Positions 1 to 10,312 of a stretch of 27,381 bases of DNA are shown in pieces (positions within the stretch are counted from its first letter, which is position 1; every line of letters begins with the position of its first letter). The stretch covers positions 21,650,213-21,677,593 of the forward strand of contig NC_049982.1 of assembly GCF_000003815.2 (NCBI RefSeq), read 5' to 3'. Position numbers and translations under genes: made by a program. The notes under the pieces are model-generated. The model was not told the DNA's origin. It was given only the letters and a program-made list of their open reading frames with translations, and did not search any database. This DNA is from Branchiostoma floridae. Taxonomy: Eukaryota > Chordata > Leptocardii > Amphioxiformes > Branchiostomatidae.

Positions 1-1410
1 CTCTTTTAAAAACTTGTTACTCATATGTGATTGTTTATGTAATGATAGTATTTTTCATGAAATATCTGCTACAATTTTGCTTGCTTCTAGTTTCGTAATT
101 TTTAAGACGCAATGTAAAATCAACCGGTGCATACAAACAGATATAAGATAGGATGTGGGAAAATCAGTATGTACAATTGAATGAAGAGGCATCTCACAAA
201 ATACATACATTTACCTATAACCAACATCGCTTTTTTGTACACAGCAAAAGTACAGTAGAGAGCACATGCTTTCCAAAAGTTCACTGTAATGCACGAGATT
301 TGCATAGTGACATTTCAACATGAAATTTCTGTCTCAGTGCCAGCCTTTGTTACACAAAGGCAAGCACACTCTCACCACTACATTCTGAGAAGTTTCAACG
401 AATTCACTATCATTTCCCAAAATCATAGTTTTAAAGTATTTCACTCTTGTGGAAGAACACTTCAACACGTTCTAAAATCTTTGTCTTGAAATGTTAAAAG
501 CCACCAAGGCATTGTATTAAAAACACCCATCTTATCATTATTGTAAAATTTGTCATGTACCAGTGAATGACACTGGCTATCAGATAACCGATAGCTAATG
601 CCTTACAACTATCAGTTCTGTCATGGAGTCATACAAATTTCCCAATGATAGTAACACTATGTCTGTGCTATTCGGTATATAGCAAGACATATACATATCT
701 TTGTACACTTACATCAACATCAACATTTCTACCACTACTTGTGCATTAATGTGCAGATGTAGCACTCTGCTTTCAGCAGCATCAGGACTAACAGTTTGTG
801 ACATAAATCTTGCATCTTATCTTTTTAATGTCACGAGGGGAATAGGCGTTCAGGAAACATGTCTGAAATGCCTTTGATAAAAGTTTAACTTTCTAAAATC
901 ACACCACATTGGAGTTCATTTATACAGAGGGCAAAACGTCTAAATCTAAAAGTCGCTTTGTGTACGATGACAAGAAAGTCATCTAGTTTTGTCCACAAAT
1001 AGTTTGCAATTCACTGTTAGAAACACTTGCTTCAGATTTGCCTCATTGTCTATTCAATATTCTTCTTCATGCAATATAAAAGCAATGACAACGTGTCAGT
1101 GGACACTGGTTGTATTTGCATATAATGACAATTTGCTTTTAAGAATTATTTCCGATCTTCCGAAACATCATAAATTGTTTCAGACAGCCGATAACATTCT
1201 GTTTTCATTTGTACCTGATGCAGGTCATATTTGTTCCCACAATATGGAGGCATAGGCATTCCGCAACAATAACTTGTTATCAGGTATCTTTATAAGATAA
1301 TAATTACTAGGTTGCTTTCAATTTGCTTGAGTTAGTAACATTTTCCAGAGATAGCCAATTGGAAATATCCATTCAATGGTTCTAAACTGAAAGTATTACA
1401 GTAAATATTT
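1..1410 (-). other. 3' UTR and downstream flank of the zinc-finger gene
   Basis: This AT-rich stretch follows the stop codon of the minus-strand zinc-finger gene and contains no convincing coding exon on either strand. I found no canonical AATAAA on the minus strand here. The best polyadenylation candidate is the ATTAAA variant at 824-829 (read on the minus strand), about 580 nt past the stop. An octamer-like ATTTGCAT occurs on the plus strand near 297-304 and is probably chance. The short plus-strand ORFs at 289-489 and 989-1255 have no protein-like character. Confidence 0.4.
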
Positions 1411-3992
1411 TTACTCATCACCAGAGGCAGCGGCTGCACTTGCAGTAGCCTGCGGTTCCGGTGACGCCTGCTGGGTGGCGCTCGCCGTTCCCGTGTCCTG
1501 TTTGAGCTGGTCCTGCTCGGCCTGCGTCAGGTCGTCCATGTGCGAGCGGAGCGTGTGCAGCTTGAGGGAGCGCAGGTGTGTGAAGCGGGCATCACAGGTC
1601 TTACACTGGTACGGCTTCTCTCCGGTATGGATCCGCATGTGCACCTGGTCGTGGAGTAACGAGAAATTTAGTCATACAGGCACTGAACACTAAGGAAATA
1701 GGAACAATTTCAGGGCAAACCAACTACACAAGGATCCATTTGCATCAGGGCAAACCAACCACCAACAGAGACGGCGGGCGGTATGAACTTCTTGGCTTGT
1801 GACCAATCGCTGACGTCAGACATTTTGCAAGATTAAAATCTTTCTGGCAAAGTTTTGTATTGAAGTCGACTTTGCACCATATCCATAAGCAATCACCAGT
1901 TGCACTGTTTATTATGTTGCCTAAGAAAACGTTCCAAAGACAGACGAAGTGTCCGTACCTTGAGCGTTCCCAGCTGGCTGAACTTGGCGCCACACGTCCC
2001 GCACTGGTACGGTTTCTCTCCGGTATGGATGCGGGAATGGGCCTTCAGGTGACCCAGCTGGGTGAATCGGGCCTGGCAAACCTTTAACAAGGGGAAGAAC
2101 AAAGACATGAGTATAATGTTGTTTTCTTCAGCAATATACATGTACATGGATCACATAGCCTGCCCACTTCGGTCAAAATGTATGGTGTGTACAGAATGAA
2201 TTTGTAGAAATACAATTAAAGATTTGAAAAAGCCTCCCTCTTATTGGTTGAACTATCGAAATTTGGATGGACAGCTGTGATTGGTCTATCGTGTCTGAGC
2301 AAATTGCCATATCAATAATCAGAACAGTGTGGACATTTCAACTATCAGAGCTACATGCCATCTAACTTTGAACAAAAAGCAAAGGACAAGAAAACACACC
2401 TTGCACTGGTAAGGCTTTTCACCGGTGTGGATTCTCTGGTGGGTCTTGAGCGACTGAAGGTGCGTGAACTTGTTCTTGCAGATGTCGCAGGTGAACGGCT
2501 TGTCGCGGATGTGGATGCGGGAGTGAATCTTCAGGTCTGACGCCTGCGTGAAGCGCGCGTTGCAGACCTCGCAGATGTAGAAGGAGTACATGTCCTCCCC
2601 GCCGTGGTGCTGCATGTGCGAGATGAGGTTCTCGTAGATGGTGAACTGCGTGCCGCACGTCTGGCACACGTAGATGGTGCTGTCCTGCCCGTTCTCGTCC
2701 ACCGTGATGGAGTAGTACAGCTTGTCGTTGTTGTGGATCTTCATGTGGCCGGCGAGCTTGCGGACAGTCGGGAAGGGGATCCCGCACGTTTTACAGGTGA
2801 AGACGAGAGGCGCGTTCCCTCGGACACCATGATGGTTCTCCTGGGGGTTAGGACTCCTCCTGTCGGGGGGAGACATGGAGGGTGGGCTGGCCTGACTAGC
2901 AGTCATGTACTTCAGCAGGTGGGGCGCTTTCATGTCTGGCGTCGCTGGCGAGGATCCAGTTTTGTTGTCGATGTTGATAGGTGGATGCGGCACGGCCAGG
3001 TGCCTGTTGACCACGAGAGGAGGACGCAGTGTCGCAAGAAGATGAGGGGAGATCAGCCGCGGGCCTCCTCCCGGGAGACCGGGCGGCGCGACAAACGTGC
3101 CGGGCGGCAGGGCGTACGGGAAGCGGAGCAGGGTCGGTTGGCCGTGGTGGTTGACGATCATCGGAGGATGGCCTGCTGTGACAACTGGCTTAGAAGTCAA
3201 GTTCACCCCGGCCTCCCGACTTCCTACAGCAGCGGGCAGCTGATGAAGAGGGGTGATGGCTGCGGGGTGGCCGCCTGCAGCAGCAGAACTCTGGCCCATC
3301 AGGGCGGCAACCACCGTGGCACCCAGCGCGTGGTGAGCTGTCCGTACCGCAGGGGGAGGCACGACCAGCCCCCGAGTCACTGGCAAGGACGGGCCATTTT
3401 GGACCCCAGTAGGCGAAAACACAAAGTTGGGGCTGGTGTTTTTCGGCGTGCAAGGAGGAGTAGGGAATGTTCCCGAGTTCTCGCTCGACCTTCGCCTTTT
3501 CGCATCTTGTGGCATGGTTGTGCTGCTCCTTCTCTTCACGGAAAGATCCAGGGCACCGACGTCATCAAACACCTCAGAATCCTCCTCATGCTCCCCTCCC
3601 TCCTCCTTCACTCTCACTTCCTCACGTGTAGAAGATGTCGAAGCTCTAGTTTTCACGCTGAGATCCAGAATGTCCTCCCCAGTAGTGGCGCTTGTCCCTG
3701 CTGTGGCGGAAGACGTTGTTGGAGTGCTGGTGTCGGCTTGTCCGTTTGCTTGGGCCTTGTGCGGTTTAGAGTCTTGGAAGACTTCGGCAGGGCCTCCCAT
3801 CTTAGAAAACATGAGTTCAACAATCTTACTGGCCAGTGTTCCTCCGGGGGCGGCCTGGGCCCCTTTGGTCACTGCTAAGTCCCCGCTGTCTCTGACTTGC
3901 GCTGGATCCGGGCTCGCTTGGCCATCTACCTTTGATTCGTTCTCTGATTTTTCCTGAGGCCTTTTCGTTGGATCCTTCTTTTGACGCGCCAT
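1411..3992 (-). CDS. seven-finger C2H2 zinc-finger protein, three coding exons
   Basis: Probable nuclear DNA-binding transcription regulator of 649 aa. Exons: 3992-2400 (531 codons), 2081-1959 (41 codons), 1644-1411 (77 codons plus TAA). Donors are AAG|gtgtgt and AAG|gtacgg; acceptors are ttaaag|GTT and gaccag|GTG; both introns (318 and 314 bp) are phase 0. The ATG has a good Kozak context (acaATGG). Residues 1-395 are low-complexity and Pro/Ser/Ala-rich, with two LDLSVK motifs (109-114, 148-153) resembling the CtBP-binding PxDLS motif, a VKEE SUMO-type site (128-131) and basic KRR/KRRR clusters near 153-168. Fingers begin at Cys 400, 443, 474, 502, 530, 558 and 586. All keep C-x2-C-x12-H-x3-H, except the last (H-x4-H). 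TGEKPY linkers join fingers 4-7; fingers 1-3 are more widely spaced. The helices ([16 protein letters not shown]) recall the Blimp-1 style, but no PR domain is present. I cannot assign an ortholog. Confidence 0.95.
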
Positions 3993-4023
3993 TGTGCAGC
4001 ATGTGACACTTTCCTCTTCTGCT
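3993..4023 (-). other. 5' UTR part of zinc-finger exon, preceded by splice acceptor
   Basis: On the minus strand a strong acceptor (tttctgtttgcag, AG at 4025-4024) lies 31 nt before the zinc-finger start codon. The first coding exon is therefore probably preceded by at least one non-coding exon. A matching minus-strand donor is not certain. AAAG|gtacgt with the cut between 4781 and 4780 fits well, which would place the promoter near 4.8 kb. Confidence 0.6.
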
Positions 4024-4455
4024 CTGCAAACAGAAACAAAGCGTCAACAATGTAGCCAGTATGCTTGAAATAAAGCTTTCTTCGGCAAAGAATCTTACAA
4101 GGAGTCTTGAGAGTGCCCGGTCTTGCAATTGAGCTTAATCAAATATTATCTAAGGGTAAGTTTGATTGCATTTGCTTGTTTTTTGTCCAAGGCCTCCTAG
4201 GTCCCACGAGGTCCGAGTGCCTGGGTCATTCTTGCTTAACTCGTCCAACCCCTTTAAATATGAAAATACCGGACAATTTATCTCCCACGGCATACGGGAA
4301 AGAAGTCAAACCCATGAAATAGCTTAAGTAGACATAGATTTAGATTAGTCGTTATTCCCTTTTGATTTGTCTATGAGTATCATTTTCCTTCTTTGTTAAG
4401 TATGATTATGTATACCACTACTGCTTTACTGCAATAAAGATTATTATAATTATTC
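4024..4455. other. intron or intergenic stretch, no gene seen
   Basis: This stretch lies upstream of the zinc-finger coding exon. It has a plus-strand donor-like ggGTAAGT near 4154 and a plus-strand AATAAA at 4433-4438, but no exon connects to either. It is probably the first intron of the zinc-finger gene. Confidence 0.35.
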
Positions 4456-4641
4456 AACCCCGTTTTAGGCCATCATTGTCAAAGGCATCATAGTACCATA
4501 GGGGCACCCCATACACATAGCGTTAATAGAAATAACTGTATAACTAAGGACGGCGTTAGGCAGTCGTTGCTGTGGTAGGACCGTGTCCTTTCATCCTAGG
4601 ATGACCTGCGTTATTAGCAGTGCTGTGTCGAGGACAACGCC
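4456..4641 (+). repeat. block A, copy 1 of a long-range inverted repeat
   Basis: From caaccccgttttaggcc to aggacaacgcc this block matches the reverse complement of 20062-20435, apart from a 187-bp element nested in the other copy. The core from tacacatagcg to cctagg (about 110 bp) is nearly identical; similarity fades toward 4641 (gttattagcagtgctg against gttaacagcagtactg). The block lies between the zinc-finger gene, reading left, and a possible first exon at 4709, reading right. Confidence 0.8.
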
Positions 4642-4720
4642 AAGCGCGCACGCAGCGTGGCTTGGACAGGCGCGATGCGTCATGGGAATGAGCGGTCCAA
4701 GATCCAAGATGGCGGCCTCC
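4640..4720 (+). promoter_or_regulatory. promoter-like stretch with YY1-type motif
   Basis: This is a short CpG-rich stretch containing ATGCGTCAT and CAAGATGGCGGC (4705-4716). The second matches the YY1 consensus, which is often found just downstream of transcription starts and overlapping the initiator ATG. No TATA box is visible. It could serve the plus-strand exon at 4709, the minus-strand zinc-finger gene, or both; the sequence alone does not decide. Confidence 0.4.
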
Positions 4721-4807
4721 ACAGATTATCGGATCGGACGAGATTACACACGAACACGCCTGGAAACGTTCGAAACGTACCTTTCCAAACGTATTCATTC
4801 CACGTAA
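4709..4807 (+). CDS. possible first coding exon of a small plus-strand gene
   Basis: ATG at 4709 sits inside a YY1-type motif in good Kozak context (caagATGG) and opens a reading frame starting MAASTDYRIGRDYTRTRLET, which stops at TAA 4805-4807 after 32 residues unless spliced earlier. The only in-frame donor with phase 1 is AAAC|gtattc (after 4791), which is weak but would join in phase to 5608-5646 or directly to 9029-9141. The strongest donor nearby, ACAG|gtaggt (after 4819), lies past this stop. It would be phase 1 in a different frame that has an ATG at 4675. I do not recognise the peptide. It may also be a short upstream ORF. Confidence 0.3.
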   Translation: MAASTDYRIGRDYTRTRLETFETYLSKRIHST

Positions 4808-5030
4808 CCCGTTCTACAGGTAGGTCTAATTCATCAAGGCATCGTTTTTGTCCTTATCAACTGATTCAAACCCAAACTGATTCAAACAGCTCCTTCACAC
4901 ACTGCCACTTCACACAGCTCTTTCACATAATAACACACAGATCCTTCGCTGAGCACAAACAGCCCCTACTGCTAAAACAGCTTTTGTCCCAATGGGCTTT
5001 CGTAGGTCCAAGTAGCCTGACGTGATAGCC

Positions 5031-5077
5031 AGCCCAGGTAGACAGCCCAGGTAGACAGCCCAGGTAGACAGCCCAGC
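5031..5077. repeat. 13-bp tandem repeat, about 3.7 copies
   Basis: The unit agcccaggtagac is repeated three times without a mismatch and followed by a partial fourth copy. This is a small recent minisatellite with no coding context. Confidence 0.9.
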
Positions 5078-5140
5078 CTTTTCCGTAAACCCATTGTAAG
5101 CCCTCAGAGTACAGGTTATACTGATTGCGGTTACTAAAAT

Positions 5141-5348
5141 TACTGTAAATGCAGAAATGTTCGCGGTGGATTAATGTTCGCGGTTTTCGGGGTGACCACT
5201 TCACCGCGAACTTAAAACCACCGCGAACATTTTTCTATTATGATATTAGACTACAGTCTATGGTGTTACCGCAAACTTCCACCGCGAAAAGTCCCTTTTC
5301 CCACTACTGCAAAATTAAATCCCCGCGAACTTAAATGTATTTACAGTA
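5141..5348 (+). mobile_element. TA-flanked MITE, copy 1
   Basis: The element begins TACTGTAAATgca and ends tgtATTTACAGTA, so the ends are inverted and bounded by TA, as in Tc1/mariner-type MITEs. The interior holds repeated ttcgcggtgg / ccaccgcgaa arms that fold into a hairpin. It is about 208 bp with no coding capacity. Two more copies lie at 7374-7585 and 8331-8543 in the same orientation. Confidence 0.85.
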
Positions 5349-5607
5349 TACAGTGTACTTGTACCGTGTTACATAATAGTATGAGTAGTACTAAGTATTA
5401 GTCTCTAACAGACTCCAGAGGTCGCTGGAAAAACTGTACATATTGAACAAATACTGAAATAGGAGTCAGGTGGCTAAAGGTATACATAATGAGCTTGTGA
5501 CTGTGATAGCTGGGTAGAGTAGAGTAGATAGATAGCAGAGTGCTGACTGAAATGCCATTGCAACTTATTTGTCCCTATTTGGCTAAATCTTTCTCTTTTT
5601 CATCCAG

Positions 5608-5646
5608 CAATACGTCTGCTTGGAGACTCACTAAATATCTCAATTG
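5608..5646 (+). CDS. candidate 39-nt internal exon
   Basis: A strong acceptor (tttctctttttcatccag) precedes 39 nt that end at a donor, ATTG|gtaaaa. In the phase 1 to phase 1 frame it encodes IRLLGDSLNISI plus a split Gly codon. It would join in frame to the terminal exon at 9029. It lies outside all repeats I could delimit. A short ORF with two splice sites can occur by chance, so the call rests on phase agreement with the terminal exon. Confidence 0.3.
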
Positions 5647-5758
5647 GTAAAATCAAGGAGGTAAAAAAAGGCGCAAACAGTGACACAACTGAATGATCTG
5701 TTGTGATGTTTGGGCTGTTTGGTGTTTGATTGTGGGATATATATATATAGAAAATAAG

Positions 5759-5889
5759 AATACAACACGGTGTATTACGTTTGACCCGCAGGTCGGATCG
5801 CCTGACGGTCGAAGGCCTTTGACCGTTGGGCAATCCGATCTGTGGGAGGGCTGGGACCGAGGGTGATGCGGAATACACCGTGTTGTATT
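5759..5889. mobile_element. 131-bp foldback element
   Basis: The ends are perfect 18-bp inverted repeats: aatacaacacggtgtatt at 5759-5776 and aatacaccgtgttgtatt at 5872-5889. The interior is also partly palindromic (ggtcggatcgcc against ggcaatccgatc; gacggtc against gaccgtt). There is no coding capacity; it is a MITE or foldback unit of unknown superfamily. Confidence 0.8.
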
Positions 5890-6020
5890 TTAATTATGTT
5901 ATATTTTTTTGTATCTTACATTGTCTGGATGATATGTTGTTCACATAGAAATTATCTAGTGTCACATAATAAACTTGATACATTATTAAGTATTAATGTT
6001 TAAACTTAGATTGTACAGGT

Positions 6021-6286
6021 TTGGGGGCTTACTGGTCGAAGAAAATAACGAGTGAAGTTGAGTAGAGTCTAGAGTCATTCCTACCAAGTTTTAAAGCCAA
6101 TTGTAAAGAGGCACTTAGCGTTGTAGGATTTCAAAATGCCAGTGGCAGACTAATACAGATTTCTGTGTAGTGAAATGGACCATTGGTTTGAGTATCGTCC
6201 ATTCACAAGTTTTCACATACTGAATCAGGTCCAACCTGATCCTCTGGACCTGAACCGGACCTGGACGGTCCTGAATTTTATGTAAC
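6021..6286 (+). repeat. dispersed repeat, copy 1
   Basis: Both ends match 17946-18204 in the same orientation. The left end is gggggcttactggtcgaagaaaata followed by gttgagtagagt; the right end is a run of ggacctgaaccggacctgg then cctgaatttt. The middle is diverged. It is non-coding and of unknown class. Confidence 0.65.
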
Positions 6287-6434
6287 CCACCCCTAGTCCA
6301 TGCCGTACCCGTAAGAAATTCTTGCCAATCCAGTAATGGACTGGAAATTATTTTTTAAGTTGAACCCAGAAAATTGAGCATGATACATCATGTTAACTTT
6401 TGTTAAAAAAGAGGAGTCACCCGATTTAATTATA

Positions 6435-6828
6435 AGGCCTAGGAAAAAAAATGTTGTGTTTCCTGTTTCAGTCCTGAAAAAATTAGGGTCGGTAGGTAGG
6501 GATTATCTTTTTTTTTTCTTGTATTTTTATTTTAGGCTGGCCAAAATTCTAGTGATACATATTTACAATACAGTTGAACAAAGTAAACTGAAATGTATGA
6601 TGACACTTGTCTTTCAATGTCAAACTTTAATTTTGTGCATGATAGATACATTTATCCTTCATTAGATGGGACAAGCAGTGTTTTACTTCAATAGGAAGCA
6701 GGCCAAATAAAAATTCTAACTGGAAGCTATGTGACTCCACTGCCCACCCAAAAAAAAAGTCTAGGGTTGGCAGGTTTTTTTAGGGTAGGTAGGGAAACAG
6801 GAAACACAACATTTTTTTTCCTAGGCCT
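6435..6828. mobile_element. foldback unit with 34-bp perfect inverted arms
   Basis: The arm 6435-6468 (starting aggcctagg, ending tcctgttt) is the exact reverse complement of 6795-6828, including a run of eight A/T. The 326 bp between them have a poly-T stretch and no meaningful ORF. A gggtaggtaggg motif occurs at both inner edges. It is probably a non-autonomous element or two inverted copies of one. Confidence 0.75.
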
Positions 6829-7373
6829 AACCCAAAACTCACTCAGGTGAAAATGAGTACCTAGGGTCAAATGGAGATCCTGTGTTTTGTGAGAGCCCCA
6901 CCCTGAGCATGTAAAAGAACCTGTCACACTTATTGAAAAGAGTAGGGGACCTTCCCGGTGTGAGTAGATCAAACCTTTCCTGCTAAATGGAGAAGGGAAT
7001 TTCCCTATTGAGTCAGTCAAACTTGCTGAAACTTGATGTCTCTGACTTGGGGAGAAGAGATGCTGCTACAATGGCCTTTTACTGAGCAAACCCGTCAAAA
7101 AATGTATATCCATGAACTGGTTACCTGTACCATGAAGATTTACCATAGATCTGTTATTGTCATGGTGCTAGTGACTCTGCAATCTGCATGGACAAGTTTT
7201 CTCATTTTGGTGGTGCACATCTTGAAAACTAATAGGAGTTTGTGTATAAAAATAATAAAGGTTACATAATTTTGAAAGACTGTGTTTTTCCTTTTGCCGC
7301 CTTTGGGCAAAAGTGCCACGTTAACCCTGTCACCACATATGATATAGGCGGCATAATGATATACTTAATGATA

Positions 7374-7585
7374 TACTGTAAATGCAGAAATGTTCGCGGT
7401 GGATTAATGTTCGCGGTTTTCGCGGTGACCACTTCACCGCGAATTTAAAACCACCGCGAACATTTTTCTACTATGATATTAGATTCCAGTCTATGGTGTT
7501 ACCGCGAACTTAAATCCACCGCGAAAAGTCCTTTTTCCCGCTACTGCGAAATTAAATCCCCGCGAACTTAAAAACATTTACAGTA
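7374..7585 (+). mobile_element. TA-flanked MITE, copy 2
   Basis: This is the best preserved of the three copies: TACTGTAAATgcag at the left end, aaacATTTACAGTA at the right, with intact CpG-containing ttcgcggtgg / ccaccgcgaa arms. Confidence 0.9.
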
Positions 7586-8330
7586 CTAGTTCTAGTAGGT
7601 TGGGCAAATTGCCAATCCCAATCTGCTGATTTTACCTCAAAAAGGTATCCTGACTGGTTATACCAGGATTTGCAAATTTGGATCAATCCTGTACCTGGGT
7701 AAATCCCATTTCAAGGTCTGTTAGTAACATTGTCACAAAAATGTACTACAGGTACACACTTGTGTGTTTAAAAAAATAGAATGTCCCAAAATAGACTAGA
7801 ATTTAAGATCCTAGCAAAGTCGTTTTTATGCTAGTCTTTTCTTGCTCTCTCTATCTGGTTTACCTAGCACATATATCTGTATGCCTGTTTCTCATCCAGA
7901 GTATAATACTAGGTAGTCCTTCAGTGTAATAATACATAATGCAGCTGCCTACTCTGGTGTACTATAGGCAGTATATTCATTATCAGAAGGACTCTAGCAG
8001 TAACACTAACAGGCTAAAACCTCTTTCCAGAAAAGAGCAAATTTTCAAACATTCACCATATTTTCTTTATATCTGTCATTGATTTTTATCTACCCACTCA
8101 TTATTCAGTATGGAACTTGGAAGACAGTTCATAACCACTGCCTTCAACGAGAAGTCAACCCCCACAATATCAAATGTAGTGCCTTATATTATAATTGATT
8201 TAAGACATTGGTGTTATGTACTCCATTCTTTTACTCATACTTTATCACAGTGTATGCAATTAGCTTTCGGCAAGACTTCGCAAATAAAACAATGATTGTA
8301 ATTATCAATATTGAGTTAACATGTCACTGG

Positions 8331-8543
8331 TACTGTAAATGAAGACATTTTTTCGCAGTGGTTTTATGTTTGCGGTTTTTGCGTTGCCAATTCACCGCAA
8401 ACTTAAAACCACCGCAAACATTTTTCCATGGCAGTAAGAGACTACAGTGCATGGTGCTACCGCGAACTTAAAACCACCACAAACAGTCCTTTTTCCAGCT
8501 ACTGCAAAATTAAATTCCCACGAACTTAAATGAATTTACAGTA
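8331..8543 (+). mobile_element. TA-flanked MITE, copy 3, decayed
   Basis: It has the same ends (TACTGTAAATga, gaATTTACAGTA) and layout as the copies at 5141 and 7374. Many CG dinucleotides have become CA or TG (cgcagtgg, accgcaaac), so it is likely the oldest of the three. Confidence 0.85.
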
Positions 8544-8666
8544 ATAATGAAACAATATGTGTAATAGATAAGTCTTTTTTTCTAATACAAAGGGTGTGGT
8601 AGCACCAATATCGCTTATTTTGACAGCGATAAACTCACTACTATAGGTACCAATATACTGAATATG

Positions 8667-8680
8667 AGTGTGTGCATGCA

Positions 8681-8716
<36 letters not shown>

Positions 8717-8818
8717 TGTGTGTATTTGTGTGTACAGTGTGTGTGTATACTATTTGTGTGTACAGTGTGTTTGTGTGTGTGTGTGAGAGACAGAGAGAGT
8801 ATATGTGTGTTTGTGTTT
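8667..8818. repeat. GT-rich microsatellite
   Basis: This is a (TG)n tract with short interruptions (gcatgcatgcg, gtgtttgtg, gtgtacagtg). The His/Thr-rich ORF on the minus strand (8641-8841) is simply this repeat read through. Confidence 0.95.
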
Positions 8819-9028
8819 TGACAATAGTCCCTGTATTTCATTAGTTAGGTCTTTATTTGTTGTCATAAGATCACAGGACACGATACTTACTTACTTACTA
8901 TATATCAGATGTATTTCAATAGGCACTGACAACAAGGCTATACAGTGACTTTGCTTTGCAACCTTCACCAGAATCATGTCTATTACAACACTGAAATATT
9001 TTAATTTGTAATGTTGTTGTTGCTATAG

Positions 9029-9141
9029 GTGCTGATGACACTCAACCCAGGAAGGCCATCAGTGCACATGAGATGACAGCAGATGAGAAGCTGATTATGC
9101 AATGGATTACCTGCTTCTACCTGCAGATGGCAGAGTTATAA
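9029..9141 (+). CDS. candidate terminal exon of a small plus-strand gene
   Basis: The acceptor ttgttgttgctatag (AG at 9027-9028) is followed by an open frame in phase 1 entry. It encodes 37 residues beginning ADDTQPRKAISAHEM and ending CFYLQMAEL, then TAA at 9139-9141. The composition is soluble and protein-like, with an acidic-to-amphipathic C-terminus, and the exon is not within a repeat. An AATAAA lies 720 nt downstream. It joins in frame with 5608-5646. I do not recognise the family. Confidence 0.4.
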
Positions 9142-9860
9142 TGAACACTAACCAAGTCCCAATTTCTTTAATATGCATAAACAATGAGTCTGTAAAAAGA
9201 TAAACAGCAAGTAGAACTAGAAGCGTGCCTTTCTGTGATGCACTGTGGTACTATGGCATTTATTATGACTCAGATTTAGATGCTTTGAAATCATAGCTCT
9301 TTGGACTGTAGATGTAATTGTCATGTTGAAGCTAATATGTAGCATGCAGTATCCTAGATGCAATGTTGTGAGGAGCCATTTTGCATATCCATATCTACAA
9401 ATATCTTGCAATTATATACTTCAGGACTATATGTATGCTGTCAGTAACTGTAAGTCCCTGAGGCATGACTGATTGACCAAGGAAGCAGAGCACTTTCTGA
9501 TGTTCGAATTCTGTGTTTTATCAAAACTCCATTGAACAGGTAGCTATGGAGAGGGGTGAATTAATTGTGTGTTTAAGATACTCTCCAGGAAATGTTTAGG
9601 TATATAATGTTGAGCAATTCCTGATGAAATGATTCTTTAAAAAAAAACAGTACATTTCATGCTGTAAGTGTAGAGCTTTTCACCCTACATTGTACACACA
9701 TGTATGAGATCATTGTCAATGTGATGGGATCTGGTGTGTATCCTGCTATGCAATGCTGACTTAAAGTGTTAATGACACCAATGATAGCAATGTAGCAACA
9801 TTTTGGTGATTGTAATCCATTGAGATAGAATTACTAATTGAAAATAGAACTTTGCACTAA

Positions 9861-9866
9861 AATAAA
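9861..9866 (+). terminator. possible polyadenylation signal AATAAA
   Basis: This is a canonical hexamer about 720 nt beyond the stop codon of the candidate terminal exon at 9029-9141, just before the foldback element at 9901. A hexamer by itself is weak evidence. Confidence 0.2.
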
Positions 9867-9900
9867 CCCTCCTGGTGTTATTGAATATAAAACCAATTGA

Positions 9901-10312
9901 AGATCATACTTCCAGCTCTTGTTTCCAGGTTGTCACCAGGTAATTGAATTAAACATTGATTGTAGCTGCACTGGCTGCGGACCGTCAGTTGTGGATGAAA
10001 CTTGTGATCAAGTGCTCTGCCACCGACTGATGATGAGGATGATGATGTTGAGGACTACAATGATTCTTAACTTGCCACTGTGGCTTGCGAAAAAAATAAT
10101 TTTGGGAAGCAAACTAAGCAAATATTTTTGTATCTTGCAAGTATGTGTTATCTCCTTAAACTAAGCACAGTGTGCTCATCAACAGTACTTTTTAGCAACA
10201 CTCGATGTCTTGTTCTGAACCGGCCGCAGTGTTCAATGAGATGTCATTGAAGTAATAATCAATGCTCAATTCAATTACCTGGTGGCAGGAAACAAGAGCT
10301 GAAGTATGATCT
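9901..10312. mobile_element. 412-bp foldback element with about 60-bp arms
   Basis: The left arm, from agatcatacttccagctcttg through accaggtaattgaatt, is the imperfect inverse of the right arm, which runs from attcaattacctggtggc to aagtatgatct. The right arm lacks 4-5 bp present in the left. The small ORF inside (9919-10164) is not protein-like. It is non-autonomous, of unknown class. Confidence 0.75.

Noticed and set aside
2604-3878. 424-codon plus-strand ORF
   Set aside because: It is antisense to the zinc-finger coding exon, whose GC-rich composition suppresses stops; it has no domain or splice logic of its own.
3427-3957. 176-codon plus-strand ORF
   Set aside because: Same reason: a shadow of the zinc-finger exon on the opposite strand.
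8641-8841. His/Thr-rich minus-strand ORF
   Set aside because: It is a translated GT microsatellite.
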